Of a stretch of 5,818 bases of DNA, positions 1-5,818 are shown in pieces. The stretch covers positions 1 to 5,818 of the forward strand of contig CANHYZ010000152.1 in the NCBI GenBank assembly GCA_947464885.1, in the 5' to 3' direction. Position 1 is the stretch's first letter, and the number at the start of each line of letters is the position of its first letter. The stretch comes from Flavobacteriales bacterium. Lineage in GTDB: Bacteria > Bacteroidota > Bacteroidia > Flavobacteriales_D > Sanyastnellaceae. Made by a program: the position numbers and the translations under genes. Under the pieces are notes generated by a model. That model searched no databases. It worked only from the letters and a program-made list of their open reading frames with translations, and had not been told where the DNA came from.

Positions 1-381
1 ATAGCATCAAACTTGATTCAAAGCTATCGCACCGGCTCTCTGGCACTGGAGTTCAGGCCCGAGATGGAATCGGTTGGTCTCAACTTGGATCAAGCAATTC
101 CGTGTGGTCTTATCATCAATGAACTGGTGAGTAATGCATTGAAATATGCTTACAAGGGCCGAAAGAAGGGTGTTCTGACCGTGGTGTTAAGAGAAGAAGC
201 TGGTGATGTTATTCTCGCGGTCAAAGACGATGGCGTAGGGCTCCCGGCGGATTTTGCCTTTGAGAAAAATAATTCACTCGGTATTCAGTTGGTTTATGCC
301 TTATTAGATCAACTTGATGCCACGGTGAAAGTGAATCAGTCGAATGGCACCGAATTTTTCATTCGCTTCCATCGGAAATAG
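1..381 (+). CDS. Sensor histidine kinase, HisKA_2-type, C-terminal ATPase domain (5' partial)
   Basis: The reading frame is open from base 1 to the TAG at 379-381, leaving 126 residues of a longer protein whose start lies left of the window. What remains is a GHKL/HATPase_c domain. Counting from base 1, the N box NELVSNALKYA is at residues 40-50, the G1 box DDGVGLP at 76-82, the G2 box SLGIQLV at 92-98 and the closing GTEFFIRF strand at 116-123. The wording of these boxes (IPCGLIINELVSNALKYAY, LGIQLVYALLDQL) is typical of kinases with a HisKA_2 dimerisation domain, so the phosphoacceptor histidine should lie just upstream and cannot be seen. The family autophosphorylates with ATP and passes phosphate to a response regulator. 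The regulator gene 49 bp downstream on the same strand is the obvious partner and probably shares a transcript. The sensory part is missing, so the stimulus is unknown. The TTG at 13 is not a credible start because the domain continues upstream of it. Confidence 0.9.
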   Translation: MASNLIQSYRTGSLALEFRPEMESVGLNLDQAIPCGLIINELVSNALKYAYKGRKKGVLTVVLREEAGDVILAVKDDGVGLPADFAFEKNNSLGIQLVYALLDQLDATVKVNQSNGTEFFIRFHRK

Positions 382-393
382 TGCATTTTAGCG

Positions 394-410
394 TTACATT
401 GGCAGTGTAA
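394..410. repeat. Short inverted repeat in the kinase-regulator gap
   Basis: TTACA at 394-398 pairs with TGTAA at 406-410. A T-G wobble at 399/405 would extend this to a six-pair stem with a five-base loop. On the plus strand it is followed by A residues, not T residues, so it does not look like an intrinsic terminator. It could be a dyad for a regulator, a weak mRNA hairpin between the two cistrons, or chance. The sequence is directly visible; any function is speculative. Confidence 0.3.
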
Positions 411-412
411 AA

Positions 413-426
413 AACCAAAAACCAAA
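413..426. repeat. Tandem heptamer in the regulator leader
   Basis: AACCAAA occurs twice in perfect tandem (413-419 and 420-426), ending four bases before the ATG at 431. There is no purine-rich Shine-Dalgarno sequence here. An A-rich, unstructured leader is usual for Bacteroidota genes, and this repeat may simply be part of that translation-initiation context. Confidence 0.35.
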
Positions 427-430
427 TCAT

Positions 431-1180
431 ATGGCGGTGAACATTTTAGTTGTCGAAGACGAAAGCATTGTGCGGAAGGATATCGAGCGTAGCTTGGAGA
501 AACTCGGATACCACGTTATCGCTCAAGCAGACAACGGCGAAAAAGCTATTGAATTGGCTCGCGCCACCAAGCCTGATTTGGCACTCATGGATATTCAAAT
601 TAAAGGCAACATGACCGGTATTGATACCGCTGAGGCCATTAAGCAGGAAATGGATATTCCGGTTGTGTACCTCACCGCATTTGCTGATGAACCGACGCTG
701 AACAAAGCGAAAATCACCGAGCCGCATGGTTACATCCTGAAGCCGTTTAAGGAAATCGATTTGCACACCACCATCGAAATGGCCATCCATAAACATGGAA
801 AGGAGCGCGAGGTGCGTGTAGAAAATGAGCTTCTTCGCTCACTCACGAGCTACAAGTCAAACGCAAATTACTTGTTCATTAAGCACCAATCGAAATTGGT
901 GAAGGTCAATACATCCGATATCTACTACGTTGAAGCGTTGAAAGACTATATGCAGATTGTCACTACAGACATGAAGTACACCATTCACGCGACCATGAAG
1001 GATATTGAGCGCAAACTACCGAAGACGGTTTTCCAGCGCTTGCATCGCTCATTCATCGTGAACATGGATAAGATAGCTTCCATCTCCGGTGGTGATATTA
1101 TTCTTGCCGACATCAACAAAGAGATACCTGTTGGTGGAAACTATCGCGATGAGTTTAGTGAGCGTATCAATATTCTCTGA
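431..1180 (+). CDS. LytTR-family two-component response regulator
   Basis: A complete 249-residue protein running from ATG to TGA. Residues 3 to about 122 form a CheY-like receiver: acidic pair E9-D10, phosphoacceptor D54 in LMDIQIKG, switch threonine T82 in YLTAFAD, and K104-P105 in the LKPF motif, so all key residues are present. After a linker at about 123-145, residues 146 to about 246 form a LytTR DNA-binding domain, with the usual DIYYVEALKDYMQI (163-176) and FQRLHRSFIVNMDKI (201-215) segments. LytTR proteins are typically dimers that bind paired direct repeats upstream of target promoters when phosphorylated. The start is set by the receiver beginning at once (MAVNILVVEDE); the leader is A-rich with no Shine-Dalgarno sequence. 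The histidine kinase 49 bp upstream is the likely phosphodonor and probably an operon partner. The length is normal for the class and nothing looks broken. Target genes cannot be read from this window. A specific name such as lytR or agrA is not justified. Confidence 0.95.
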   Translation: MAVNILVVEDESIVRKDIERSLEKLGYHVIAQADNGEKAIELARATKPDLALMDIQIKGNMTGIDTAEAIKQEMDIPVVYLTAFADEPTLNKAKITEPHGYILKPFKEIDLHTTIEMAIHKHGKEREVRVENELLRSLTSYKSNANYLFIKHQSKLVKVNTSDIYYVEALKDYMQIVTTDMKYTIHATMKDIERKLPKTVFQRLHRSFIVNMDKIASISGGDIILADINKEIPVGGNYRDEFSERINIL

Positions 1181-4100
1181 TTAGCGCATCAACAATACAC
1201 TGCCCTTCTTACTGATAAGGTCGCGTCTGCCGCGGACAATCATGTCCACCGACCACGTGTAAACACCGTCTTGAACGGGTATATCGTTGTACGTTCCATC
1301 CCAACCAGCGCCGATTGTCTTTGTTGTGAAGACTTCGGTGCCCCAGCGGTTATAAACCCGAAACACATAGAGCGTAATGTGTGATCCGGAAATGACAGGC
1401 AAAAAGAACTCGTTGTGTGTATTGTCATCCGGCGTAAACGCTTCCGGAATGAAGAACTGGAAGCCGTTAAAGGCATCAATACTAATCGAAGTATCAGCGC
1501 TGCAGCCGAACGCATTGGTTACGACCTGCAGGATTTCATATGTGCCGTCTTCTGCATACGTGTGTTGCGTTTCGGTTTGATCCGTATTGTAGCCATCTCC
1601 CCAGTTATAGCCGATAGCAGTAACATCTGAACTTGCAAGTGATTCAACGACAATCGTAGGTAGTTCCGTGGATTCATCAGTGGTCCAGGTAAAACCCGCG
1701 GAAGGCAACGGATATACAACCAAAGGCGCATCCAGAGCCATACTGTTTTTGCACCCGTGATTTGTTGTTACATCAACACTTAACGCATAGGCACCAATGT
1801 CAGCGAGGTTGATGAGCGCTGGATTGCCGGATGCAGCTGGCGCACCATCAATAAACCAATTATACTGGGTAATCTCCGATGGCGCAGCAACACTGGCAGC
1901 GCACAAGGCACCGATGTTTTGAAGCATGCAGAACTCCGTTTGCCCAACCGTAATCTCAACCTGCGGCAGAGGATACACGCTCACTGAGTCTACAGTTGTT
2001 TTTGTACAACCGAAATTACTTACGGCCGTGAAGGTGTAAGAATAAACGCCGGCGCTATCGAAGTCAAAGGTCGTTGTGTTGCCTACCGGTGTATAAGGGA
2101 ATCCCTCGATGGTCCATGAGGTTTGTGAAATACCTCCATATGTTAGGTCGATATCAGCTTCGAAAGCTGTAGTTTCTCCTAGACAATGAGCCGGCGCATG
2201 GAGCAATACCAAAGGCGTGGGCCGCACCTCAACAACCTGCTCGCTGGTGGATGAACAGCCGTGTTCGCTGATGATATTCAGGGATAATGGTTTCGGCCCG
2301 GCTTGGTCGAATACGCAGAAATCGATTGCATCGCCTTCCCAGTTTAGTTCACCTGCCGACCACACCCACTGCGCAATGCTATCGTTGCCAATCACACTTT
2401 GATCGGTGAGCCACAGTGAGTCTTTTTCACATGCATTGGACCACGTGAAATGAGCTACCGGTTTGTCGTAAACCTGGAACTCAGTTGTTTTTGTCACAAC
2501 GCAACCACCGGTTGTTTGAACAGACAATTGCGCTTCATGCTGCGCACCGTCGGCATAGCTCAGTGGAATTCCATTAGGCTCATTGGCAAATACAACCCCA
2601 TCAATCGTCCAAACAGTCGATTGAATAGAGCCCTCAATCAGACTAATGTCAGCGCTAAGCTGTATAGTATCACCGGTGCAAAAATGCTGCGCCGGAATGA
2701 TCACCTCAGCCAACGGCAGCACAACGAACTGTGTTGCTGAACTAGCGTAACATCCATGATGATCCTCAACGTGCAGCGCAATAGCATAAGGGTTTTCACG
2801 ATATTCCGGCATGAAGTAGTCGGCGGCGATACCATCGATGGTGTAGATCTCATCAATCGCATTATCCGCGTCGAAGTTGTAGATGCTGTCGCCCGAACAA
2901 AACGTCAAGGGCTGCAATGGTTCGATTGTCGGAAGCGGTATAACATAGATGCTGTCAGCAGCGGTATTGGTGCATCCGTTACCGTCTGTGTAACGATAGG
3001 TCACTGCGTGATATGCGCCGGCTGAGGATGCTGTATTGAAGCTGCTCACAGCTGTATTTCCCATCAGGTACTGTCCACCCGAACCCGCAGGCATCCCGCC
3101 TTCAAGTGTTATGAATCCGGCGCCGTAGCAGGTTGAATCAATAAGATTCAAGCTAACCGCAGGAAGAGGTTGAACATCGAGGTGTATTGTGTCGATGCTT
3201 ATACAGTCTGAATAACGGGCACTAACCACGATGTCCATGGAGCTGTCGGCAACAAAATGGAATCCGGCCTGTTGAATGGATAAACTGTCGGCGGCGCCAT
3301 TCAACCACTCTAAAGCCTCGGCATTGCCGGAGGTAAACTCGACAACATCGCCTTGGCAGATTTGGGCCGGCGTGTTGTAGACGGCCTGATAAGGCGCTAC
3401 AACAATGGGCTCTTGGCAAAGGATGTAGACATCACAACCATTGGCATCGGTCATAATGATCGATGGGCAATAGGTTCCCGGTTCGCTGTAGGTATGTTGA
3501 GTGGTTGTTCCACCAAAGGGATCTCCTTGTCCGTCGTTGAAATCCCAGAAGTATTGAAAAGAGTTGTCGAGCACGTTATGGGCCTGAAACACCACATCAA
3601 ACGGAGCACATAGAGCGGTGTCAAGTGATTGTTGAAATGGCCCAACACTCTCACCGTAATTTAAAATATCATCAGCGACAGTGGTGTCACGGCATCCGTT
3701 TTGTGCGGTTGTAATCAAGGTGGCATTAAATACACCGATGGGATATACGTGCTGTACATCTGTTCCCGTGCCCGATTGATTATCACCGAAGTCCCAGAAA
3801 GATTGGCTTATCTCGCCAGTGCTTACGTCAGTCAAATTCACGGTGTACAGGCAGTTATTAATCTGGGCATTCAATAAAATCGCAGCATCCGGACTTGCAA
3901 CAACCACAGGCTCAGGCATGCACACGGTGTCGCGGCAACCTATGGTATTCGTTGCTATAAGGCATGCGGTGTAGTTGCCGTTTACAGCGTAAGCGTGCGA
4001 GGCTTGTTGGCCCTCAGCGTTGCCGCCATCACCAAACGACCATTGGAATTGTGTTCCTTGAGGTGCTGCAGAAAGGTTAGTGAAAGCAACGGATTCAAAG

Positions 4101-5818
4101 CGACAAACGTCAAGTTGGTCAGCACTGAAGGCAGCAAGAGGTGGCAACGTAACGGGAATGCTGATCGTGCGTGATGATACACACCCATCGCTATTGCGTC
4201 CGCTGAGCGTAGCTGAAAGGCCACTGTTGTAATCAAACGGCTGGACAAATGTGTGCTGAGTTTGTTGGCCTGTTCCAATCGACCCATCACTGAATTGCCA
4301 TTCCCACTCTACCGACTCGGGTGATGTAGACGTAAATGCAACGACCACCGCACCATCTTCACAGGGGTTAACCACCTCTGCAGTGAACTCTGAGAATTCA
4401 CCACCCTGTAAGACAACAACAGCATCTTGATAAAGTGTGTCAGCAGTGCATCCATTGTAATTGGTGGTGGATACATGAATATCGTATGCACCCGGTTCTT
4501 CAAACAACAACGTTGGCCAATCAAAGTCAAGCGGATCTTCTGAGTAAGTTGTTGTCGTAAGATTGTTATGTGTGTATTGAATGGTCCACTCCGGTTCAGA
4601 AGGAATGTAGACGCGGTCAACAACCACATGATCACCATTTTCAGCGTTGAGCTCCCAGTGAAAATTACGTTTTTCATTTTCAATAAAGACAGACAGTGGT
4701 GAGCACCCTTCGTCGGGAGTAATGCTAATGCGAGGAACGGGTTGAGTGATAAGGACGTTTTCTGTTTTTTGATCAGAGCACCAGTAACCCGCAATCATTA
4801 CCTTGAGCGTGACGTTATACTGACCTGTGGCCGGGAAGTGATGCACGGGATTTTCTACATTGACAAGCAAAGGCGAACCGTCGCCGAAATCCCACACGAT
4901 GGAATCGCCCCCAATGGATTCGTTGGTAAAACTCGCAGCAAAATCATCGCAGAGTAAGTCAACCGAAAAGAGTGCTACAGGCGGTAAAACATGAACGAAA
5001 TCCTCGCGTGTAATCATTGAATTACAAGCGCCATTGAATATCGTTAACGATACATCGAAGTATCCGGTATCCTCATAGGTATGCATTAAACAGCTGTCTT
5101 CAGCATACATGGTAACAGGCCCTGATCCATCATGAAAATCCCAGATATACGTGTTACCCGGTTGGTACTCGATGCAGTATTGGAAATCTTGGCCCGAACA
5201 GGTTTCGGTATGATTCACAGTGAAATTGGGAACTACGGGTTCGAAAACCTGAAGCAGTATATCACTCGTATCGGTCGCTACACATCCGCTCTCTGTAATG
5301 ACGGTAAGCGCAACAGTGTATTCTCCGGGCTCCTCAAAGATGTAGTCCGGGTTACCACCAATGGCGTCTGTCGTTCCGTCTTGGTTAAAATCCCAGGCGT
5401 AATCAATAATGCTTTCGCTATTGCTCACCGCGATATCCGATACACTGAGTTCCTCTCCTGCACATATCGCTTCCACGTGGTTGAACGAAAGAGTTGGCGA
5501 AACAATGGAGATATAATTGTTTCGAATCCGTGAACGCAAGCAACCCAAACTGTTTTCGCGGGTTAACCGAATATCATATTCCCCGGCCTGCGTAAAAACG
5601 TAGGTAAGATTAGATGATGTAGCAACAGGTTCATTATCGACAAACCAGGTAAAGGTTGAATTTGGTTGCGACGCAGCGGGATTGATAAAGGTGACCTCAA
5701 AGGGGTAAGCGCACGACGAGTTTTCATTAGTCCAAAAGTCAATAGTAGGGTTGTTGTGCACGGTGATTGTGTCAACCACAGTCATTTCGCAAACGGTCCC
5801 GAAATGCGCAGTCATGGA
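1181..5818 (-). CDS. Giant PKD/Ig-like repeat surface protein with CHU_C (type B) T9SS sorting domain, N-terminus missing
   Basis: The frame runs from the right edge to a TAA at 1183-1181, giving at least 1545 codons. Residues below count from the ATG at 5815-5813, which lies inside a module tail, is preceded by an in-frame Ser codon and is not the true start. The visible part has the end of one module (1-24), 17 complete modules of mostly 74-89 residues (25-1448) and a terminal domain (1449-1544). Modules 2-4 and 7-9 carry PKD motifs such as WDFGDG (308-313) or near variants, and modules commonly have a G-x-Y strand plus a late Gly-Cys. The C-terminus (IPEAFTPDD, YNRWG, GWDG, DGVYTW, KKGSVLLMR) matches the CHU_C gliding-motility-associated domain, a T9SS sorting signal. 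The expected route is Sec export, then outer-membrane passage and surface display or release. Such proteins are usually adhesins, matrix components or carriers of an N-terminal enzyme. No catalytic domain is visible, so adhesion or structure is inference. The signal peptide would be outside the window. Confidence 0.93.
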   Translation of the reverse strand, partial: SMTAHFGTVCEMTVVDTITVHNNPTIDFWTNENSSCAYPFEVTFINPAASQPNSTFTWFVDNEPVATSSNLTYVFTQAGEYDIRLTRENSLGCLRSRIRNNYISIVSPTLSFNHVEAICAGEELSVSDIAVSNSESIIDYAWDFNQDGTTDAIGGNPDYIFEEPGEYTVALTVITESGCVATDTSDILLQVFEPVVPNFTVNHTETCSGQDFQYCIEYQPGNTYIWDFHDGSGPVTMYAEDSCLMHTYEDTGYFDVSLTIFNGACNSMITREDFVHVLPPVALFSVDLLCDDFAASFTNESIGGDSIVWDFGDGSPLLVNVENPVHHFPATGQYNVTLKVMIAGYWCSDQKTENVLITQPVPRISITPDEGCSPLSVFIENEKRNFHWELNAENGDHVVVDRVYIPSEPEWTIQYTHNNLTTTTYSEDPLDFDWPTLLFEEPGAYDIHVSTTNYNGCTADTLYQDAVVVLQGGEFSEFTAEVVNPCEDGAVVVAFTSTSPESVEWEWQFSDGSIGTGQQTQHTFVQPFDYNSGLSATLSGRNSDGCVSSRTISIPVTLPPLAAFSADQLDVCRFESVAFTNLSAAPQGTQFQWSFGDGGNAEGQQASHAYAVNGNYTACLIATNTIGCRDTVCMPEPVVVASPDAAILLNAQINNCLYTVNLTDVSTGEISQSFWDFGDNQSGTGTDVQHVYPIGVFNATLITTAQNGCRDTTVADDILNYGESVGPFQQSLDTALCAPFDVVFQAHNVLDNSFQYFWDFNDGQGDPFGGTTTQHTYSEPGTYCPSIIMTDANGCDVYILCQEPIVVAPYQAVYNTPAQICQGDVVEFTSGNAEALEWLNGAADSLSIQQAGFHFVADSSMDIVVSARYSDCISIDTIHLDVQPLPAVSLNLIDSTCYGAGFITLEGGMPAGSGGQYLMGNTAVSSFNTASSAGAYHAVTYRYTDGNGCTNTAADSIYVIPLPTIEPLQPLTFCSGDSIYNFDADNAIDEIYTIDGIAADYFMPEYRENPYAIALHVEDHHGCYASSATQFVVLPLAEVIIPAQHFCTGDTIQLSADISLIEGSIQSTVWTIDGVVFANEPNGIPLSYADGAQHEAQLSVQTTGGCVVTKTTEFQVYDKPVAHFTWSNACEKDSLWLTDQSVIGNDSIAQWVWSAGELNWEGDAIDFCVFDQAGPKPLSLNIISEHGCSSTSEQVVEVRPTPLVLLHAPAHCLGETTAFEADIDLTYGGISQTSWTIEGFPYTPVGNTTTFDFDSAGVYSYTFTAVSNFGCTKTTVDSVSVYPLPQVEITVGQTEFCMLQNIGALCAASVAAPSEITQYNWFIDGAPAASGNPALINLADIGAYALSVDVTTNHGCKNSMALDAPLVVYPLPSAGFTWTTDESTELPTIVVESLASSDVTAIGYNWGDGYNTDQTETQHTYAEDGTYEILQVVTNAFGCSADTSISIDAFNGFQFFIPEAFTPDDNTHNEFFLPVISGSHITLYVFRVYNRWGTEVFTTKTIGAGWDGTYNDIPVQDGVYTWSVDMIVRGRRDLISKKGSVLLMR
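1184..1471 (-). other. CHU_C-type (type B) T9SS C-terminal sorting domain (residues 1449-1544)
   Basis: About 96 residues with the motifs FFIPEAFTPDD (1454-1464), NEFF (1468-1471), YNRWG (1488-1492), GWDG (1504-1507), DGVYTW (1516-1521) and the ending KKGSVLLMR (1536-1544). In the gliding motility-associated C-terminal family this domain directs export through the type IX secretion system. Unlike the preceding array, its basic residues (nine Lys plus Arg) roughly balance its acidic ones (ten Asp plus Glu). The domain is complete and ends naturally at the TAA, so the cargo should be export-competent if the missing N-terminus has a signal peptide. Confidence 0.9.
1472..1705 (-). repeat. Final PKD module, next to the sorting domain (residues 1371-1448)
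   Basis: This module returns to the PKD type: GYNWGDG at 1402-1408, TQHTYAEDGTY at 1416-1426, and a late FGCSADTS at 1436-1443. It differs from the preceding modules in having no early cysteine, leaving C1438 without an obvious partner. A canonical PKD domain directly before the sorting domain is common in T9SS cargo with CHU_C ends. Confidence 0.8.
1706..3391 (-). repeat. Protein module array B: seven Ig/PKD-like modules without the GDG motif (residues 809-1370)
   Basis: Approximate modules are 809-885, 886-962, 963-1035, 1036-1118, 1119-1201, 1202-1284 and 1285-1370. They keep the module length and the early/late cysteine pair but lack W-D-F-G-D-G. Several carry an aromatic-x-I-D/E-G motif at the equivalent place: YTIDG (991-995), WTIDG (1069-1073), WTIEG (1234-1238) and WFIDG (1320-1324). 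Module borders are marked by a Pro-rich linker: VQPLP (881-885), VIPLP (958-962), VLPLA (1032-1036), VYPLP (1280-1284 and 1367-1371). A beta-sandwich fold is likely by analogy, but the family assignment is weaker than for array A. Confidence 0.7.
3392..5743 (-). repeat. Protein module array A: nine PKD or PKD-like modules (residues 25-808)
   Basis: Approximate modules are 25-107, 108-194, 195-279, 280-359, 360-469, 472-559, 560-640, 641-722 and 723-808. The PKD signature is visible as WDFNQDG (141-147), WDFHDG (225-230), WDFGDG (308-313), WQFSDG (506-511), WSFGDG (592-597), WDFGDN (674-679) and WDFNDG (757-762). Module 1 has WFVDN (57-61) in its place, and module 5 has W387-E-L-N. Each module has an early and a late cysteine. 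The modules are divergent in sequence and I saw no near-identical DNA copies, so this is an old array, not a recent tandem amplification. Boundaries are judged by eye and may be off by several residues. Confidence 0.8.

Noticed and set aside
390..398. LytTR binding half-site (GTT core) upstream of the regulator, suggesting autoregulation
   Set aside because: Only the GTT core and a few flanking bases agree with the known LytTR consensus, and there is no second half-site at one-turn spacing.
446..796. 116-residue minus-strand open frame
   Set aside because: It is antisense to the receiver domain, whose catalytic residues are all intact in the plus frame.
1234..1247. GGACA/TGTCC hairpin as a terminator for the regulator
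   Set aside because: The stem is only five pairs, no T-run follows, and it lies within the coding sequence of the conserved sorting domain.
4309..4794. 161-residue minus-strand open frame
   Set aside because: It lies entirely inside the giant gene in another frame on the same strand, has no recognisable domain, and the modular protein continues unbroken across it.
5132..5533. 133-residue plus-strand open frame
   Set aside because: It is antisense to well-supported PKD modules, with no family resemblance and no initiation context.
1472..5743. Recent DNA-level tandem duplication or CRISPR-like array
   Set aside because: The repeats are visible only in the protein; module DNA is strongly diverged, has no constant direct repeat, and the frame is continuous.
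5813..5815. ATG as the start of the giant minus-strand gene
   Set aside because: It is preceded by an open in-frame Ser codon at the window edge, is followed by a module tail (VCEMTVVDTITV) instead of a signal peptide, and the frame simply runs off the window.
1181..5818. The large protein as a direct target of the neighbouring two-component system
   Set aside because: The genes are convergent, the promoter of the large gene is outside the window, and nothing here links them beyond adjacency.

Overview
The window looks like chromosomal DNA from a member of the Bacteroidota, probably a flavobacterial or cytophagal lineage. The main evidence is a very large secreted protein of tandem PKD/Ig-like modules ending in a CHU_C-type (gliding motility-associated, type B) C-terminal sorting domain, a hallmark of cargo of the type IX secretion system (T9SS), which is confined to this phylum. 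A-rich leaders without a Shine-Dalgarno sequence and a LytTR response regulator fit the same assignment. Genus or family cannot be set from this window.

Layout: (1) 1-381, plus strand, the last 126 codons of a sensor histidine kinase, covering its ATP-binding domain. (2) 382-430, a 49-bp gap with a small inverted repeat and a tandem heptamer. (3) 431-1180, plus strand, a complete 249-residue response regulator with a receiver and a LytTR DNA-binding domain. (4) 1181-5818, minus strand, the C-terminal 1545 codons of a giant modular surface protein whose N-terminus lies beyond the right edge. It has the tail of one module, 17 complete modules and the sorting domain.

The kinase and regulator most likely form one two-component system transcribed left to right: the kinase autophosphorylates and passes phosphate to Asp54 of the regulator, which then binds DNA through LytTR. 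The large protein is transcribed towards them, and its stop codon abuts the regulator's stop with no base between. Its expected fate is Sec export, T9SS passage across the outer membrane and attachment at, or release from, the cell surface. Nothing in the sequence shows that the two-component system controls it.

I see no mobile element, CRISPR array, RNA gene or recognisable new multi-gene system. The points most worth a second look are inside the large protein: a two-class module architecture, a regular two-cysteine pattern broken only in the last module, and a run of about 726 residues without lysine. The zero-gap convergent gene ends are also notable.
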